Source of the DNA: Capitella teleta
Lineage: Eukaryota; Annelida; Polychaeta; Capitellidae
Assembly: GCA_000328365.1 (NCBI GenBank)
Contig: KB306104.1
Span: 545,689-609,688, forward strand
Length of the DNA stretch: 64,000 nt
Reading direction: 5' to 3'
Shown: positions 47,260-59,700 of the stretch, one piece after another
Numbering within the stretch: position 1 is the stretch's first letter
How the letters are laid out: every line of letters starts with the position of its first letter
The notes under the pieces: generated by a model
Told to the model about the DNA's origin: nothing
Seen by the model: only the letters and a program-made list of their open reading frames with translations
Database searches by the model: none
Program-made: the position numbers and the translations under genes

Positions 47260-49109
47260 CCATAAGCAGCACCACACCACACGTGGGAGGGTAGCTCCCC
47301 AAGCCGTAGCGTAGTGCACACACACCCCTACTGCATGAACAGGTCTTTGTAACGGCGACTATATTTTAGAGCAATATCATTTATATCACGCCGAGTCCTC
47401 CTACAATGTAAGAATGTTTTTAGCAGCAGGGTCCTCACCAGCCCAAAATGAAAGCCCTTATTTTGTAACATATGCGGCAAGCGCCGAAGCCGCGCAGCAA
47501 ACCTAGGGGGGTCCGGGGGCATGCCCCCCCCCCCCCCGGAAATTTTTTCAAGTATTACGTTGTGAAAGTTATGAAACTAGCCAATCTGAGTATGCCTGAA
47601 GGAATATATAAGGTAATCATGTTCCTTACTAAAACAAAATAACTAAAGGATTTTATTCTTTTTCAAAATTTTATTCTTCGGTTTTTAACTTTGCTCCACT
47701 TATCGGCAACCTCCTGGAGGTGGGCTTCCATGTCCTGGCAGCTGGGGCCTTCCAGGGTAATCATCATAAGAGTATTCAGTGTAGTGTCGATCAGCCTGTT
47801 CCTCCCCTTCCTGCGATATGGGTGCACCAAGTGCAGACCATGCCTGAAATGATTGAGTGCGTGTGTCATCTTATTCTATCACCATAATTAGTAATAAACT
47901 AACGCGAATAATTCAAATGCATGTTTGTGATAGAGAATATATTATTAGTATCCCCACTATGCTAAGTGCGCACGCTGAGAACAAAAGAGCCTCATTTCCA
48001 AGCGTTGTCAAGGGGAGCGTGCAAGCGAGGAATTTTCGCGAGCTTTTTAAGCAGTCATTCTCGGGTCGTGCGTGAGTAGCAGTGACAAGCAGTGTTCCCC
48101 CAACTGTTGAGATAATCTGATATATAACTCATGCGATACCCTGCACATATATCATAGACTATAGATGCATACATCGAGCTGTTGCCAAGCGTTGTCAACA
48201 GTAATACACTTATAAGTATTAGTGTATTACTATATGCCTGTGCTATTGCATTACATAACCGGAGGAAGGTATATAATTAAATATTATATGCTTGCTTGTA
48301 GACATTTTCGTTATAGCGTACAATAAGTGCATGTATATACATTCGTGTTTGAAGAAACGATCGGGAAAAGGCCGTGATATACGAATTGCATACTCAGTTT
48401 AGTAATTACTTACTCCATAATTGAACATTCCATAATAATTATAGCTCGGTTATCCGCAAATATAATTATTACATGCATGATGTACATGGATGATTAATCG
48501 CAATTGGGTACATGCATCACCAACTGAACATTAATTACTTACCGCCATCCACTTCCTTCAACCAGGAGTACTCCTTCGACCACTCCTGGTTGAATCCTGA
48601 AATCTGATGGGCATCCCTCTTCTGCGTACCCGTTGTTGGAGCTGCGGTGGGAGGGGGGCCAGGGGGTGACCGTGAGGGATCCAACCTCTGCTTCTTGACG
48701 ATCCAAGATTCTAAGCTCTGCTTGCGTTTACTGGCCATAATGCGCGTAAAGAGTACGTAATGTGTGAGGAAAAAACCACGAACTGACGGGAATACAACGC
48801 TATTATAAATTGATACCACAACACAATAATCAGCGTCAAAACAAGTGCCGCCGTTTGCCGACAAAATTTACTGATCACTGAAAAGCTGGCGCCGATTGAG
48901 GGAAGCGGGAGGGGCTTTGAAGCCTTGAATGTTGACAGAAAGGGGAAAGGGAAATGAAATGAATCACATGCGCAAATAAATTCTTGGTAAAAAAAAAAAA
49001 AAAGCATATCGCTGAAAAAAGGGAAGCGTATTGCAGAAATTTAAGCGTATCGCCCCGAAAATAAAGCGTGTCGCGAGCGATACGCTATAAGGCTCTGGCG
49101 AGAACCCTG
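47260..49109 (-). mobile_element. Internally deleted hAT-superfamily DNA transposon remnant
   Basis: On the minus strand the element starts at about 49109 with CAGGGTTCTCGCCAGAGCC, a hAT-like terminus. Four imperfect AAGCGTATCGC-type subterminal repeats follow (49095-49000). Next is a first coding exon, MASKRKQSLESWIVKKQRLD, ending FNQEWSKEYSWLKEVDGGK (about 48739-48540), as in ZNF862/C17orf113-like hAT proteins. A typical hAT C-terminal piece follows at 47869-47663 (NTLMMITLEGPSCQD; VADKWSKVKNRR). Only about 650 bp separates the two, so most of the transposase is missing. A GGGGGCATGCCCCC palindrome lies near 47515. The distal end is uncertain and no convincing 8-bp target duplication was found. 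Confidence 0.65.
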
Positions 49110-50798
49110 AGCAGCTAAATGTATTTAGAAATCGAAAAATAACCACCACTTGAGCTGTTACACGAGAAAATGAAGAGTAATTAATATAAATACGAAGATT
49201 GTGTAAGTTTGTACAAACAACTTCTCCACCATTGTTGTTCTCACGTGGAAATATCGCGAGATCACGCGTGATCTTCAAGTCTCGCGAGATATGTTTTGAC
49301 AGCTGTCATCGATCCCATTTATGAGTGCCATCTCGAACTTTATTCTTTTTTGCTCGCACCTCAACACGTGGAAGGTAATGGAGCAGCAAACATTTCCCTC
49401 AATATACGACCATTCAATTGTACAGACTGACTCCAGATAAGAGCTGTCACATTTTGTGCTTATGTTGACATTCCGGTCTCGTGCGCCAGATGCATTCTGG
49501 GTCATTTTCGTTCACAACATGGCGCGATGTTGCTGATTCTCAAATATTATTGTTAAAACGCTGTGAAACATTGTTCAACAGGTATCAACGTGTACAAAAG
49601 TTGACTTTTTTCTTGAGTGAAGGATTCAAAGAATTTCACCAGCTAGTAAAAATAGTGATTTTTGGATCACAAAGCTTCACAAAAGTTCACAACTCACTGT
49701 CGCTATGGGAGTCAATGGCGATACACGGTAGCGGTGTGTGGGAACTACTCCGCTACCCTTGGGGAGCTAGTGGGAGTGTCTAGAGTAAACTTGATAGGTG
49801 TTATGGTGTGACAATCATGAAGCTCACCATCGATCATTATGATTGGTCAGTGGCCCCAATTTGTTACTGTGAAGAATTTCTTACATAGACTCAATTGCCT
49901 GAAACCCAGGCCTAAAATATGTCCCTTCATTGTTTCCCAATGGGGACATAGTAATCGGTCACCAAGCGCCGTTGCTTTTAGAAGCGCTGAAGTGCCTTGA
50001 AAGTGCCCTGAAAATGCTCATAGTTCCCTAAGAATTATCTCAATGCACTCCTTTACCTTAATCGTTTTACTTTCACTGCAGCCACCATTCAGACATTTCA
50101 ATCTTGACAGAATATCCACTGAGAAACGAGTATTTGTTTTCGTACCCCTGTATACATGGACAAGCCTGGCTACACCAGCAGGGATGTGATTGTTCCGTCT
50201 CGGTACAGAATTCCGTTTTTGCAGACTGGAAATGGATCACCTTCGTGAATCACGTGAAAACGAGTCGATATTGGAGGGAGTTGGGGGGGGTATGGGGTCG
50301 GGTTGTTCGATCGCCGCTCGGCCGACAAGCCCAACATGCACTTTCATTTTGTAACGGCAAGCGATGCTGCATGTATGTTCTGTAACAGCGAGCATGACAA
50401 GCTACAGTGAGTGTGACAGGAAAAGAAGCTTACACCTCTCATGAGTGATAATGAAATTGATCCACTTTAAGGGTTAAGCTATTACTAGCAGTATGGATTC
50501 GCCTTTCAAGAGGGAATCATCGGGTGACACAGTTCACACGTGCTGCACACGTGCAGTTTGATTGTAGCGCCCCTGCTGGACTTCACTTGCTCTTTAAATA
50601 TTATATCCGTGAGAAAACCTACCTTCAGGCACAATTGCCAAAAATGAATGACCATTTTTACTGTGAAATTAATGCCTGTTGTACTTTACACTGTACTCTG
50701 TAAGTCAGTTTCAATTTCAGAAAATATCTTGATTTGTTTTGTTGAATGAAATAACCTTGAATCTTTTCAGGAATTGACTTCCTCTGACATCATGAGCA
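49110..50798. promoter_or_regulatory. Region upstream of the ZNF106-like gene
   Basis: No supported coding gene. Open frames at 49481-49783 and 50104-50385 are not recognised. The last 300 bp should contain the ZNF106 promoter and 5' UTR, with CACACGTG near 50536-50551. TTTTCAG at 50764-50770 looks like a 3' splice acceptor, so the ATG exon may be preceded by a non-coding exon. An upstream ATG at 50792 overlaps the main start in another frame. Confidence 0.45.
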
Positions 50799-53700
50799 AT
50801 GGATTTCAAATGTGAATTATGTAATTTGAGTTTCAGACGGAAACAGGTTTGTTGTGTAAACCGTCTATTGATCTATTCACGATTGTTATTTGTTGGTCAC
50901 AGAGTTTGGATGAGCACATTGCTTCTCTGAAGCACCATCTGGCCATTGAACGTTCAAAAGGAAGGTTAGTATGCTGACAGGAAAATTGCTTCAAAGTCTT
51001 GGAACATTTTTCTTGCAGTAAATGCCCGCACTTTTGTGAATTTTGCAAGGAATTTTTCCCTAATTTGACAACGTATGGTGAACATCTGCACAAAGAGAAG
51101 CACCATCTTGCGCTGAGGTTTTCTGTTGCTGAGGTCAAAATGGAAAGGTGACTAAATCCTGTTAAGCACTCTACACCCTTTCTATGCTGCTCTTCTTCAG
51201 ACCCAATCGAAGCATATCCAAGTCACCATTACTGCAAGATACCCACAATCCTCCTACAACGGCCAGGTAATGCAAAGCATTTCATGTAATTCTCATTCTG
51301 ATCATATGCATATTTTTCTAACCCATTTTATCTTCTACTGTATATTTCATTTTCGATTTCTATTTTTTCCCTTTTTATCATAGTGTAAAGAGCATACCGG
51401 TATTCATTGATTTTACACTTTACAGAATGAATTATTATTATTCTTCTTGTAAGTTGTAATGTTATTTCTCTCAATACACTTACCACTCCCTGTGTTCATA
51501 GTCGCTTGTGTCAACTGATCCCTAGGTATTCCATTTACTCGTCTATAATTTACTCTCCCTGCTATTCCTTAGGCCTACTCGAAGTCATTCGAAGTCAGCT
51601 TCACAAGTTCAAGACAATTACAATCCTCAACCAACAGCCAGGTAAAATCCCCGCCACTGACATATCTCTCTCATCGCCATTGACAATTGTTTCCCAGGAG
51701 TCAAGACAACCGACAATATTCTTGTGATTCACATTACAACCAGCGCAATGATGCTGATTGGAGGAGACCTCGTTTACCCCCACGGCCCAATTATCGCGAT
51801 CAGTGGGCACAGCCTCAACGTGGCTACAATAATGACCAATGGCAATGCTACACTTCATTTGACCATCAAAGGTCGCCTCCAATGCGCTATTCATACCCCC
51901 ATACCCATCCCTCATCATTCAACTCTCAGAGCTATGGTAGCAATTGGCAACACCGCAGCCATGAGGAAGAAGTGAGGTGGAATGCGCCTCCTCCCGCTCC
52001 ATTACTTCCTACTCCGCCTCCCCATCAAATACTTCCTCCAAGGCAACCTGCAGAACAGTCTTCCTTAATCACACAGCAGGGTCCTCAGGGAAAAGTGCTC
52101 TCTCCCACGCCGGCAGCAGGGAAAGGACAGAAAATTAAGAATCTTGATTTGATCATCAATGATGTTCTTGAGGGAGGATCAGGGAAAATTCCGGCTCCAG
52201 AGGAGGAGGAGGAGGAGGAGGGGCCCTCTGAGGGAGACAGCCCTGATCCAAAGACTGATGATGCCCCCTGCAAACGACCCCTGCAGAAGGCCAAGAGAAG
52301 TAGCGCTGTGGATCTTGATAAATTCAAGAAAATGAAGCCTCCGAAGCTGGATAATGAAGACCTGGGCAGACTCATCAACTCGCCACGTACCCACAAGGAG
52401 CGCATGCTCATTGCCAAGGTCATCCGTGCCTACCACAAGAACTCTCGCAAACGCCTGCTCAATGCTCGCAGCAGTAGCAGCAACACTGAGCAGCAGGTGG
52501 ACTTCAACCTTAGCGCTTTGCCTGTTAACATCCAAGAGGAAATTCGCTTCATCATGGATAATGGCATGATGGCGGAGAACCCTGACGTCCACGAGGCCTC
52601 TTCCCAAGAGGACGAAGATTTTGATTTGCAGGATATTTTCTCAAGGTTTGTTGGAGATGAGGCAGCACCTGTGGTTGACATGGTAAACACAGCCCCCGTC
52701 ATCACCATCCAGCCACAGGAAAATGAGGATTTTGTGCCTCCGTATGCACGGCCGTGTAATGTCGTGACCCCTCAGATTATTGCTCCAGACAAAACTGCCC
52801 AAATGGCCAGCAATAAGCGTCCCTGTGATGTGAGTACAGCTGACAATGTTTCTCTTTGAAGTATTATTCTGTGGCACGCTTTAAATCCTCTCTCGTCAGG
52901 AACGCACAACCAGTCAGAAGAAAATGCGCAGTAAATTTGATGATTTATATTTTTTTTCATTCATCAGCACATTTTGTTCTCTCAGGTGCTGTGGAGTCCT
53001 CCTCGAACAAAGAAGACGCTCAGTTGAAGCCCCTTGATGAATTATTAGCAATATCTCTGCGAGAAGAACAAGTTGTTGTTTCCCTTCAGAAGAAAAACGA
53101 ATCCATCTCTTCACTGGAAGCTGTAATTGCAAAGAAGAAAGAACTTCTTGAGAAAAAGAAGAAAGCCAGAGCTGAGGTCAGTTACTATGTTATTGATATT
53201 TAAGATTTGCCGGATTGATATCGGATTGTGTTTCTCTGGTCTGAAGTCCTTTTCCTCGTGAAATTTCCATTGTGTCAACGCAAGGATTTCTTTCTTTCAG
53301 TTAATCGCAGAGCAAGACATCCTCATGAAGAAAAGATTGGCAATTTTGAAAGGTGATTAGAATCAATAAGGATGAAAATTATATTGATAATTGATATTGG
53401 AAAATATGTTGATATTCTGGTGCGTTATTTTGCAGGGGCTGTGACAAAGTCTGCTTCAAAAACTGTTGAAAGTACGGTTGAAACAGAGGAATCGTCTGGT
53501 GATGAGTCTGGTGAAGAATCGCCTCCTAAAGATATCGAGTCTCCAGCTCAGGACGACCTTCTTGTGAAGAAGAAGAAAAAAACCAAAGTTCAAGAAGAAT
53601 CATTGGAAGTCAGCACTCCTGTGCCAAAAACTACCAAGAAACCCACTTCAGGGATTAAGGTGAAAAATGTTTCGAAGATCAAAGATATAGACAAATCTGC

Positions 53701-56700
53701 AAAGGAACCAAGAAGAACAAGAGCAATTTCTAAAAAAATTGAAGATTCTGTGAAAGAGAAGAAAAAAATGGCCAAAGTCCTAAAAGACGCAAAAAAGACG
53801 AAGGAAGCTGAATGTGAGGAAGGAGAGGATGAAATTGAATGTGTGAAATCTGTGAAGGGAAAGAAAGGGCTGAAGGCAGGCAGGAAAAAGGTCGCCGAAG
53901 TACCCAAAGTGACTAAAAAATCTTTGAAAAATCGGGCATACGAGGAGATTGAAGAGACTGTTGCAGTTAGTGATGAAACTTCATCCACAAAATCACGGCC
54001 AAGGTAACCCCATGGAACTAGCCCCGGCATCTCATTCATTTTACACTTTTTGTCTGGCTGTGATATTCCAAGAGCCTCTGAACAATAATTATTACTGTGC
54101 ATTTTTTGTGTCTTTTTTTTTTGTGTGCAATTTGTAAGATAATTAAATAAATTTAATGTAGATTTCATCACAAACATAAGATAATATGTAATATGTATTC
54201 ATGTATTGCATAATTCAATTTTACCCTACTCAATAATGGCTGGCATGACTTGTTTATTTGTGTGATTGAAGTTTTCGATTTACATGATCAAAACTTGCCA
54301 TAAGTATCCTGTCAGAGGCTCAATTTTGAACATGGCATTTAAAGATGGTAATAAATATGTTCCCTTGAGATTGTCATAAAAGGAAAAATCAAAGCATCAC
54401 GATGATGGGATACATGTAACGTACCAGTATTTACATTGTTAAAATGCACACATGCAAGAGACATAGGAAGGCATGGAAACCATTCAACGTTAATAGTCGT
54501 AGGCATTATAAGCTAATGAGAATAGTTGGATTTATGATTCATCTAAATTAGAGGGCAGTCTGGAGCATCTGCTAGCTAGACTGCAATCCAATGTAGCCAT
54601 CAGGAAGTGGGGTCAGGAAGTTTTTGCTCGTTTGAAGCCTGATTAGTACAGGTGGTGACCGTGGTGCGATTATGAATTATGTTTGTTATGATTGCTTAGT
54701 GAATCTGCATAAACTGGTCAGGGGTTGTGAACATTTTTATTGTAGTAGACAACTTAATGATTTGGCAAAAAGAGTTGGGGAAGTTTGGAAATCCAGTCCC
54801 TGGCTTCTTATTTGGCGCCTTTGGGATCATTCGTTGAACCCAATCTTGATACAAATTGAGAGGTTATCTCTTATTGTGTCATCGATGATCAACCCAATTT
54901 ATCGTCAGTTTACATCTTTCTCCAGTTCACGCTGTTGCTCTCTTTTGATGAATGAACTCGTCACATGCATGATACGCTGCAAAACAAGTATTGTGCTTGG
55001 CTGCCAAAGTGGCCAACTGCTGGGCTCATACTGTGATGAAAAAGAACTCAAGGTGGGTTCTATGCTGTCAATAAATAAGAACAATTCACGCTGGGCTCAA
55101 AGGTTTCCACAAATTCTCTTTGGAAATCCGCTGTAAAGACTTAAGACGCTGTCGTTGTCACTGAACGGTGGCTCTTTATGGTGAATATCAAAAACTGTAC
55201 CCCTAACACCAGTAATCTGTAAAACAGCTAATTTTCACGGGCAGGAAAATGTTTCTATGTTTGCCATTATCATTGATATCCCATTTGTTTTTCCCATATT
55301 ATAGAAAATTGGATTATGATTTTTGTGGCAAAAGTGATTAAGTATGTTACAAATGATTGATTACATTTAAAGGCATTTATTTGTTTCCCCTCTTTTAAGC
55401 TTGAGAGTTGTGGTTAGCCTGCTTGCCTTGAAAGGGTTTGGCACTGGCCAAAGCGAGCTACTAACCTTGTTTTCTTGAGTAAACCACTTAACTTCTGCTC
55501 ACCTCCTCTGACCACATAAATATAAAGTTCTTTCAGGATTCTAAACTATATCTAGTGTTCACATATCCCGCTCACAGAAAAAAAAAAGATCTAAGTTGAA
55601 AAGCGATGAAAGGTCATTCTTTGATTTTTCTGATTTTTCAGCCAAATGAGAAAGTGGATCTCTCTCCACATATTTATTCCCTTGCATCTCCTCACAAGAC
55701 TCCTGTGACATGTGTTGAGGCCTTTGCAAAGACGTCTACCTTGTATTCTGTGTCTGCCAGCAAGGAGGGAATCATCCTTGTTCATAATATTCCTGAGGTA
55801 GGATTTTCTTTTTTGTATCATATTGTTGCCATAAGTTAAAAATACCTGTTTTTTATGTTGTGTGATATACTTAAATTTTCCTGCAGCACTGGAATTCCTT
55901 GATTTTATTGTATTTTTTATATTTATAAATATTTAGTGAGCACGGAGAGAGCATGATCGAGAATGCTCAATAATAGGATCCCGTTGACAATGTAATCTAA
56001 AGGCAGCATCTGATTGATTTAAGTCCCACACCCCCAAGTCCTAGGCTTGGGAAAGATTGACAATTGATCATAGAAGAGATGCTTTCTTCAATGTCCCATT
56101 TTCCAACAAAATTTTTATAGCAGATTGTTCCAATAGCTAGGGATTCTGGATTGTTGGGGTTTTAATTTCAAGTTATGTTTAATGAAGGGGAAAGACAGTC
56201 CGCACTCATATACCAGTAAAATCAAACTGAAATGAGACCTAATGAAATATACAGTATAATCTCGATATGTCGAAGTGCAAGGGACCTTCGAAATGACTGA
56301 GTTATAGAGCCTTTGAGATATAGGAACATGAATCACGCATGGAAAAATAATACCCCTAATGCATAATACCATAACGCACCAGACCCGTGCTATGTATGCC
56401 ATATCATAAATTGATTGACACGGAATAAAGTTAAAAACAAAAGAAGTGAACAAGACTAAAATCGATTGTTGTTCCGGTATAGCAAACATACAAGTATTTA
56501 TTTAGACTTTGAAAAAAAAGAGTCAATGTGTAATTGGGTTGTTTTCACATCTTTCTTTACAAATGAAGAGACATCTTCCAGAGAGTCGAAGGCTGTTTCA
56601 GCCTCTGTTCGGCTCTCTAAAAACGCCATCAGTTTATTGCACATCAGCAACGCTTCCTCGCGAGTCGGCACAGAGATAGCATCTTCAACCTCTGCGTCAG

Positions 56701-59700
56701 GCACATCCTGGGTGTCTTCGTCCTTGGTGTTGCTTGGTTGCACCATGGCGATTATATCGTTATCGTTCAAGGAAGCACATGTGGCTGTGTCCTCATCACA
56801 ATTGATCCAGTCTGCCTTTCATATTTCTCTGATATTGCCGATTTATAAAGATCACAAACGCTTTGTAGATTTCTGTAATCGTTACATGTCTTTAAACAAT
56901 GCCAACCACAAAGGAACACATTGAATGAGATGGTGCATCTTTGTTTTCACCCCCTGATATTCCACCAATAAAGCCCTAAGCCCTTAAGCAAACAACAAAT
57001 GAAGAAGCTGTGCTCAATTAAACCAATGATTTTTGTATGGTCATGAAATAGAATTCCTTAAAGAAGATATCTCTTCTAAACATTGTTAAAGTGTTTATAT
57101 TTATTTTAAAACTTCAATCGTGAAAGGTTGTTCTTTTCATTGATGTTTGGACAATGTTTGGTGTCAATTTAAAGCATCGTTTGTGGATTCCAACATATTG
57201 TTATCTGTTCAAGCATTTAATTACTACAAGTAATGTGGGTGCTGGCACATAGACAAGTAAACAGAGTGACATGGAGAGTCTTGTTTATACAGGAGAAAAT
57301 TAATTTTGATATTCAAATTCGTTGAACTCTTTTCATTCAAAGCTGAAGCTTCGGAGATTAGCCAATATTCGTACAAGTCCGAAGTCCGAAAGCCAAAAGC
57401 TTTGCCCATCACTAGTAATAAGGGTATTAAATACATTTGTGTTTATTGTTTGAATTATTGGCAATAATATTATTAGGATTCTTGTTTTATCTATTCATAC
57501 AGGGTAATCTGCTATATGAGCTGAAGTTACTGTCTCCTTCTACCACTGTTTACTGTCAAGGATCTGACATCTTTATTGGTTGTCAGAATGGCCGTGTCTA
57601 CCCCTGCACTTTGAACGTGAGTCTTCTTTCTCTGGCTTCACAATTTTACATATAATAATTAAGCAGGTATCGTCCATGTAGATATAAGACATAATTATGC
57701 TTGTTGATTTGCTGTTTAGGTATTGCTCTTCAAATAGGATACCAGAGTGTGTGTGATGAAAAGCTAGTAATTGTAGAAATCAATCAATAGCATATCAAAT
57801 ATAGGGTGAAACTTATTTTACGATTTCTTGAAATGTTCAAATTTCTCCCTTCAAAGTTGTTCATCTTGGGTTGTGAAGTGTTTTTGTATCGAAATTAACA
57901 AGCCCTCAATAATTTTGAAGCTTTGAAAATTTACACGGATCCTCAGAATCATGTTAATTTATGCAAGTCTGGTGAAGCCATTTGATGATTTTTGGTTCCA
58001 GAAGTAATTATCTGATTTGAATGTTTTCTCATTGCAGATTTGCCTAAACACACTTGTTAAACATTATGAGGCTGGACATACCCCAGTCCTGGCAATTGCT
58101 TCACGAAAATATAACCATCAACAATGGCTATGCGTGGTCAACCATGATTCTTCTTCTATAGCTGTGATACCATGTACCAGCACAAATCAGAACAAGACAA
58201 AATATCTTGAAACTTCATGCCAGTCTTTGAGATCAATTCGGGTAAGTCCACATTTTTTAGTAATATATTATAATTTGTGAGTCTTTGAGTTGATGCTTCT
58301 TACATAAACTAAGTTTAGCGAATCCCTAAAAGAAACGTAATGTTTGTGTCTTACACATTCATTAAAGCTACTTAAGGCAAATTAGCACAAAAGAACATAC
58401 AATGATGCATGTGTAGAACAGGAAAAAGATATGTTCATGAGCTATTATTACATACTGTAGATCAGGTATTTTTCGCCAGCACGGCGGCACCTATATATTT
58501 TTTCTTGGTTTTTGCCTGTTCACAATCGACCACGAAAAATATAGATCACCAAAAACTAGGGAAATAGCACACCGAGAAAATCTGATCTGCAAAAAAAAAT
58601 GATTTCAATGCATGTTAGCCTAGCATACGATTCAGAGACTACTACTTAGTCGTGCTCGTGCGTGTTACAGATGGCTTTGAAATGTATTTTCTTTGCTATA
58701 TGTATCTGGTGTGTAAGCCTGTAAGGAAGAGACTGTACGCATATTTTTTATCTTGAGACCTGAGAAATTGTCCCTGATTGTAAGCAATGTTCAAATACTA
58801 TATACATGTACTTGATCCTTTAAATACTGTTGTAAACTGGAGGAGTCAATGTGAGTTAATTGTGAAAGTTTGAAACTGACCGCCTGGGCGCACTAGTTTT
58901 ATGCAATGATCAACTGTGTGTCTCTACATTTATGGTGCGATTACTTACTAGTACTATGTTGGGAAGTTGTTGATAGCAATGGTAAGCAACCATGCTAACC
59001 AACCGACTGCGAAAAATTAACCCATTCGACCAATAAAAATTAGGACCTTTCTTACCGCGAAAACCTAGTGGCGCAGAACTTGCCTATTTTACAAGTGGTG
59101 TATCATATGGATACTGTGCACTCCATCATCCCATCCATATTCGTGACCAAATAAGCATTTTCTTCAATTCCAGGTGTGTTCTGATATCTGCATCTCAGTA
59201 GCTGATGATTCTGGCAAATTATTCATCCATAACTTAAAAGTGGGTGTTCTACTCTGAAATTTCCTCATTCAGCATTGGTTACCCTTACGCTTGCAGTCCG
59301 AGAAACTTGTGTCCATCGTGGATTTTTCCTGTTCCATCAGGATTTCTTCTAGTTTTATACTTGCAAAAAAGCGTCCTTTTGGCTTTATCCTTGATGACGA
59401 ACGTTGTGAGCTGTTTTATCCCACGGTTTGTTGAATTTTATCATTGCCTGTTTGCCTCCAACATCGGAATTAAATTGAACTCCAATGCGACAGCCAAATA
59501 CTTAATTTGTGCTGCATACGGAGAGAATTTGTGACTTCCAGAGCATGTTTTTTTTTGTTTTTTTTTGGTAGACAGAATATCATCTGAATATTCTTGTATA
59601 CAGAAGGAGATATCTCTGTATATTTAACTGGAAGTTACATGAAATGATAATGAATTCAGCGCTCAATTTCAGGCGCTTGTGGAAAATTGTGTAATTTGGC

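Noticed and set aside
50565-50579. CTCF-like TAGCGCCCCTGCTGG upstream of ZNF106
   Set aside because: One base short of the usual consensus and a single instance; CTCF presence in this organism is unknown.
54672-54925. Separate gene from the ORF beginning MNYVCYDCLVNLHK
   Set aside because: No family resemblance; its 3' part is exon 11 of ZNF106 and the rest is best read as intron.
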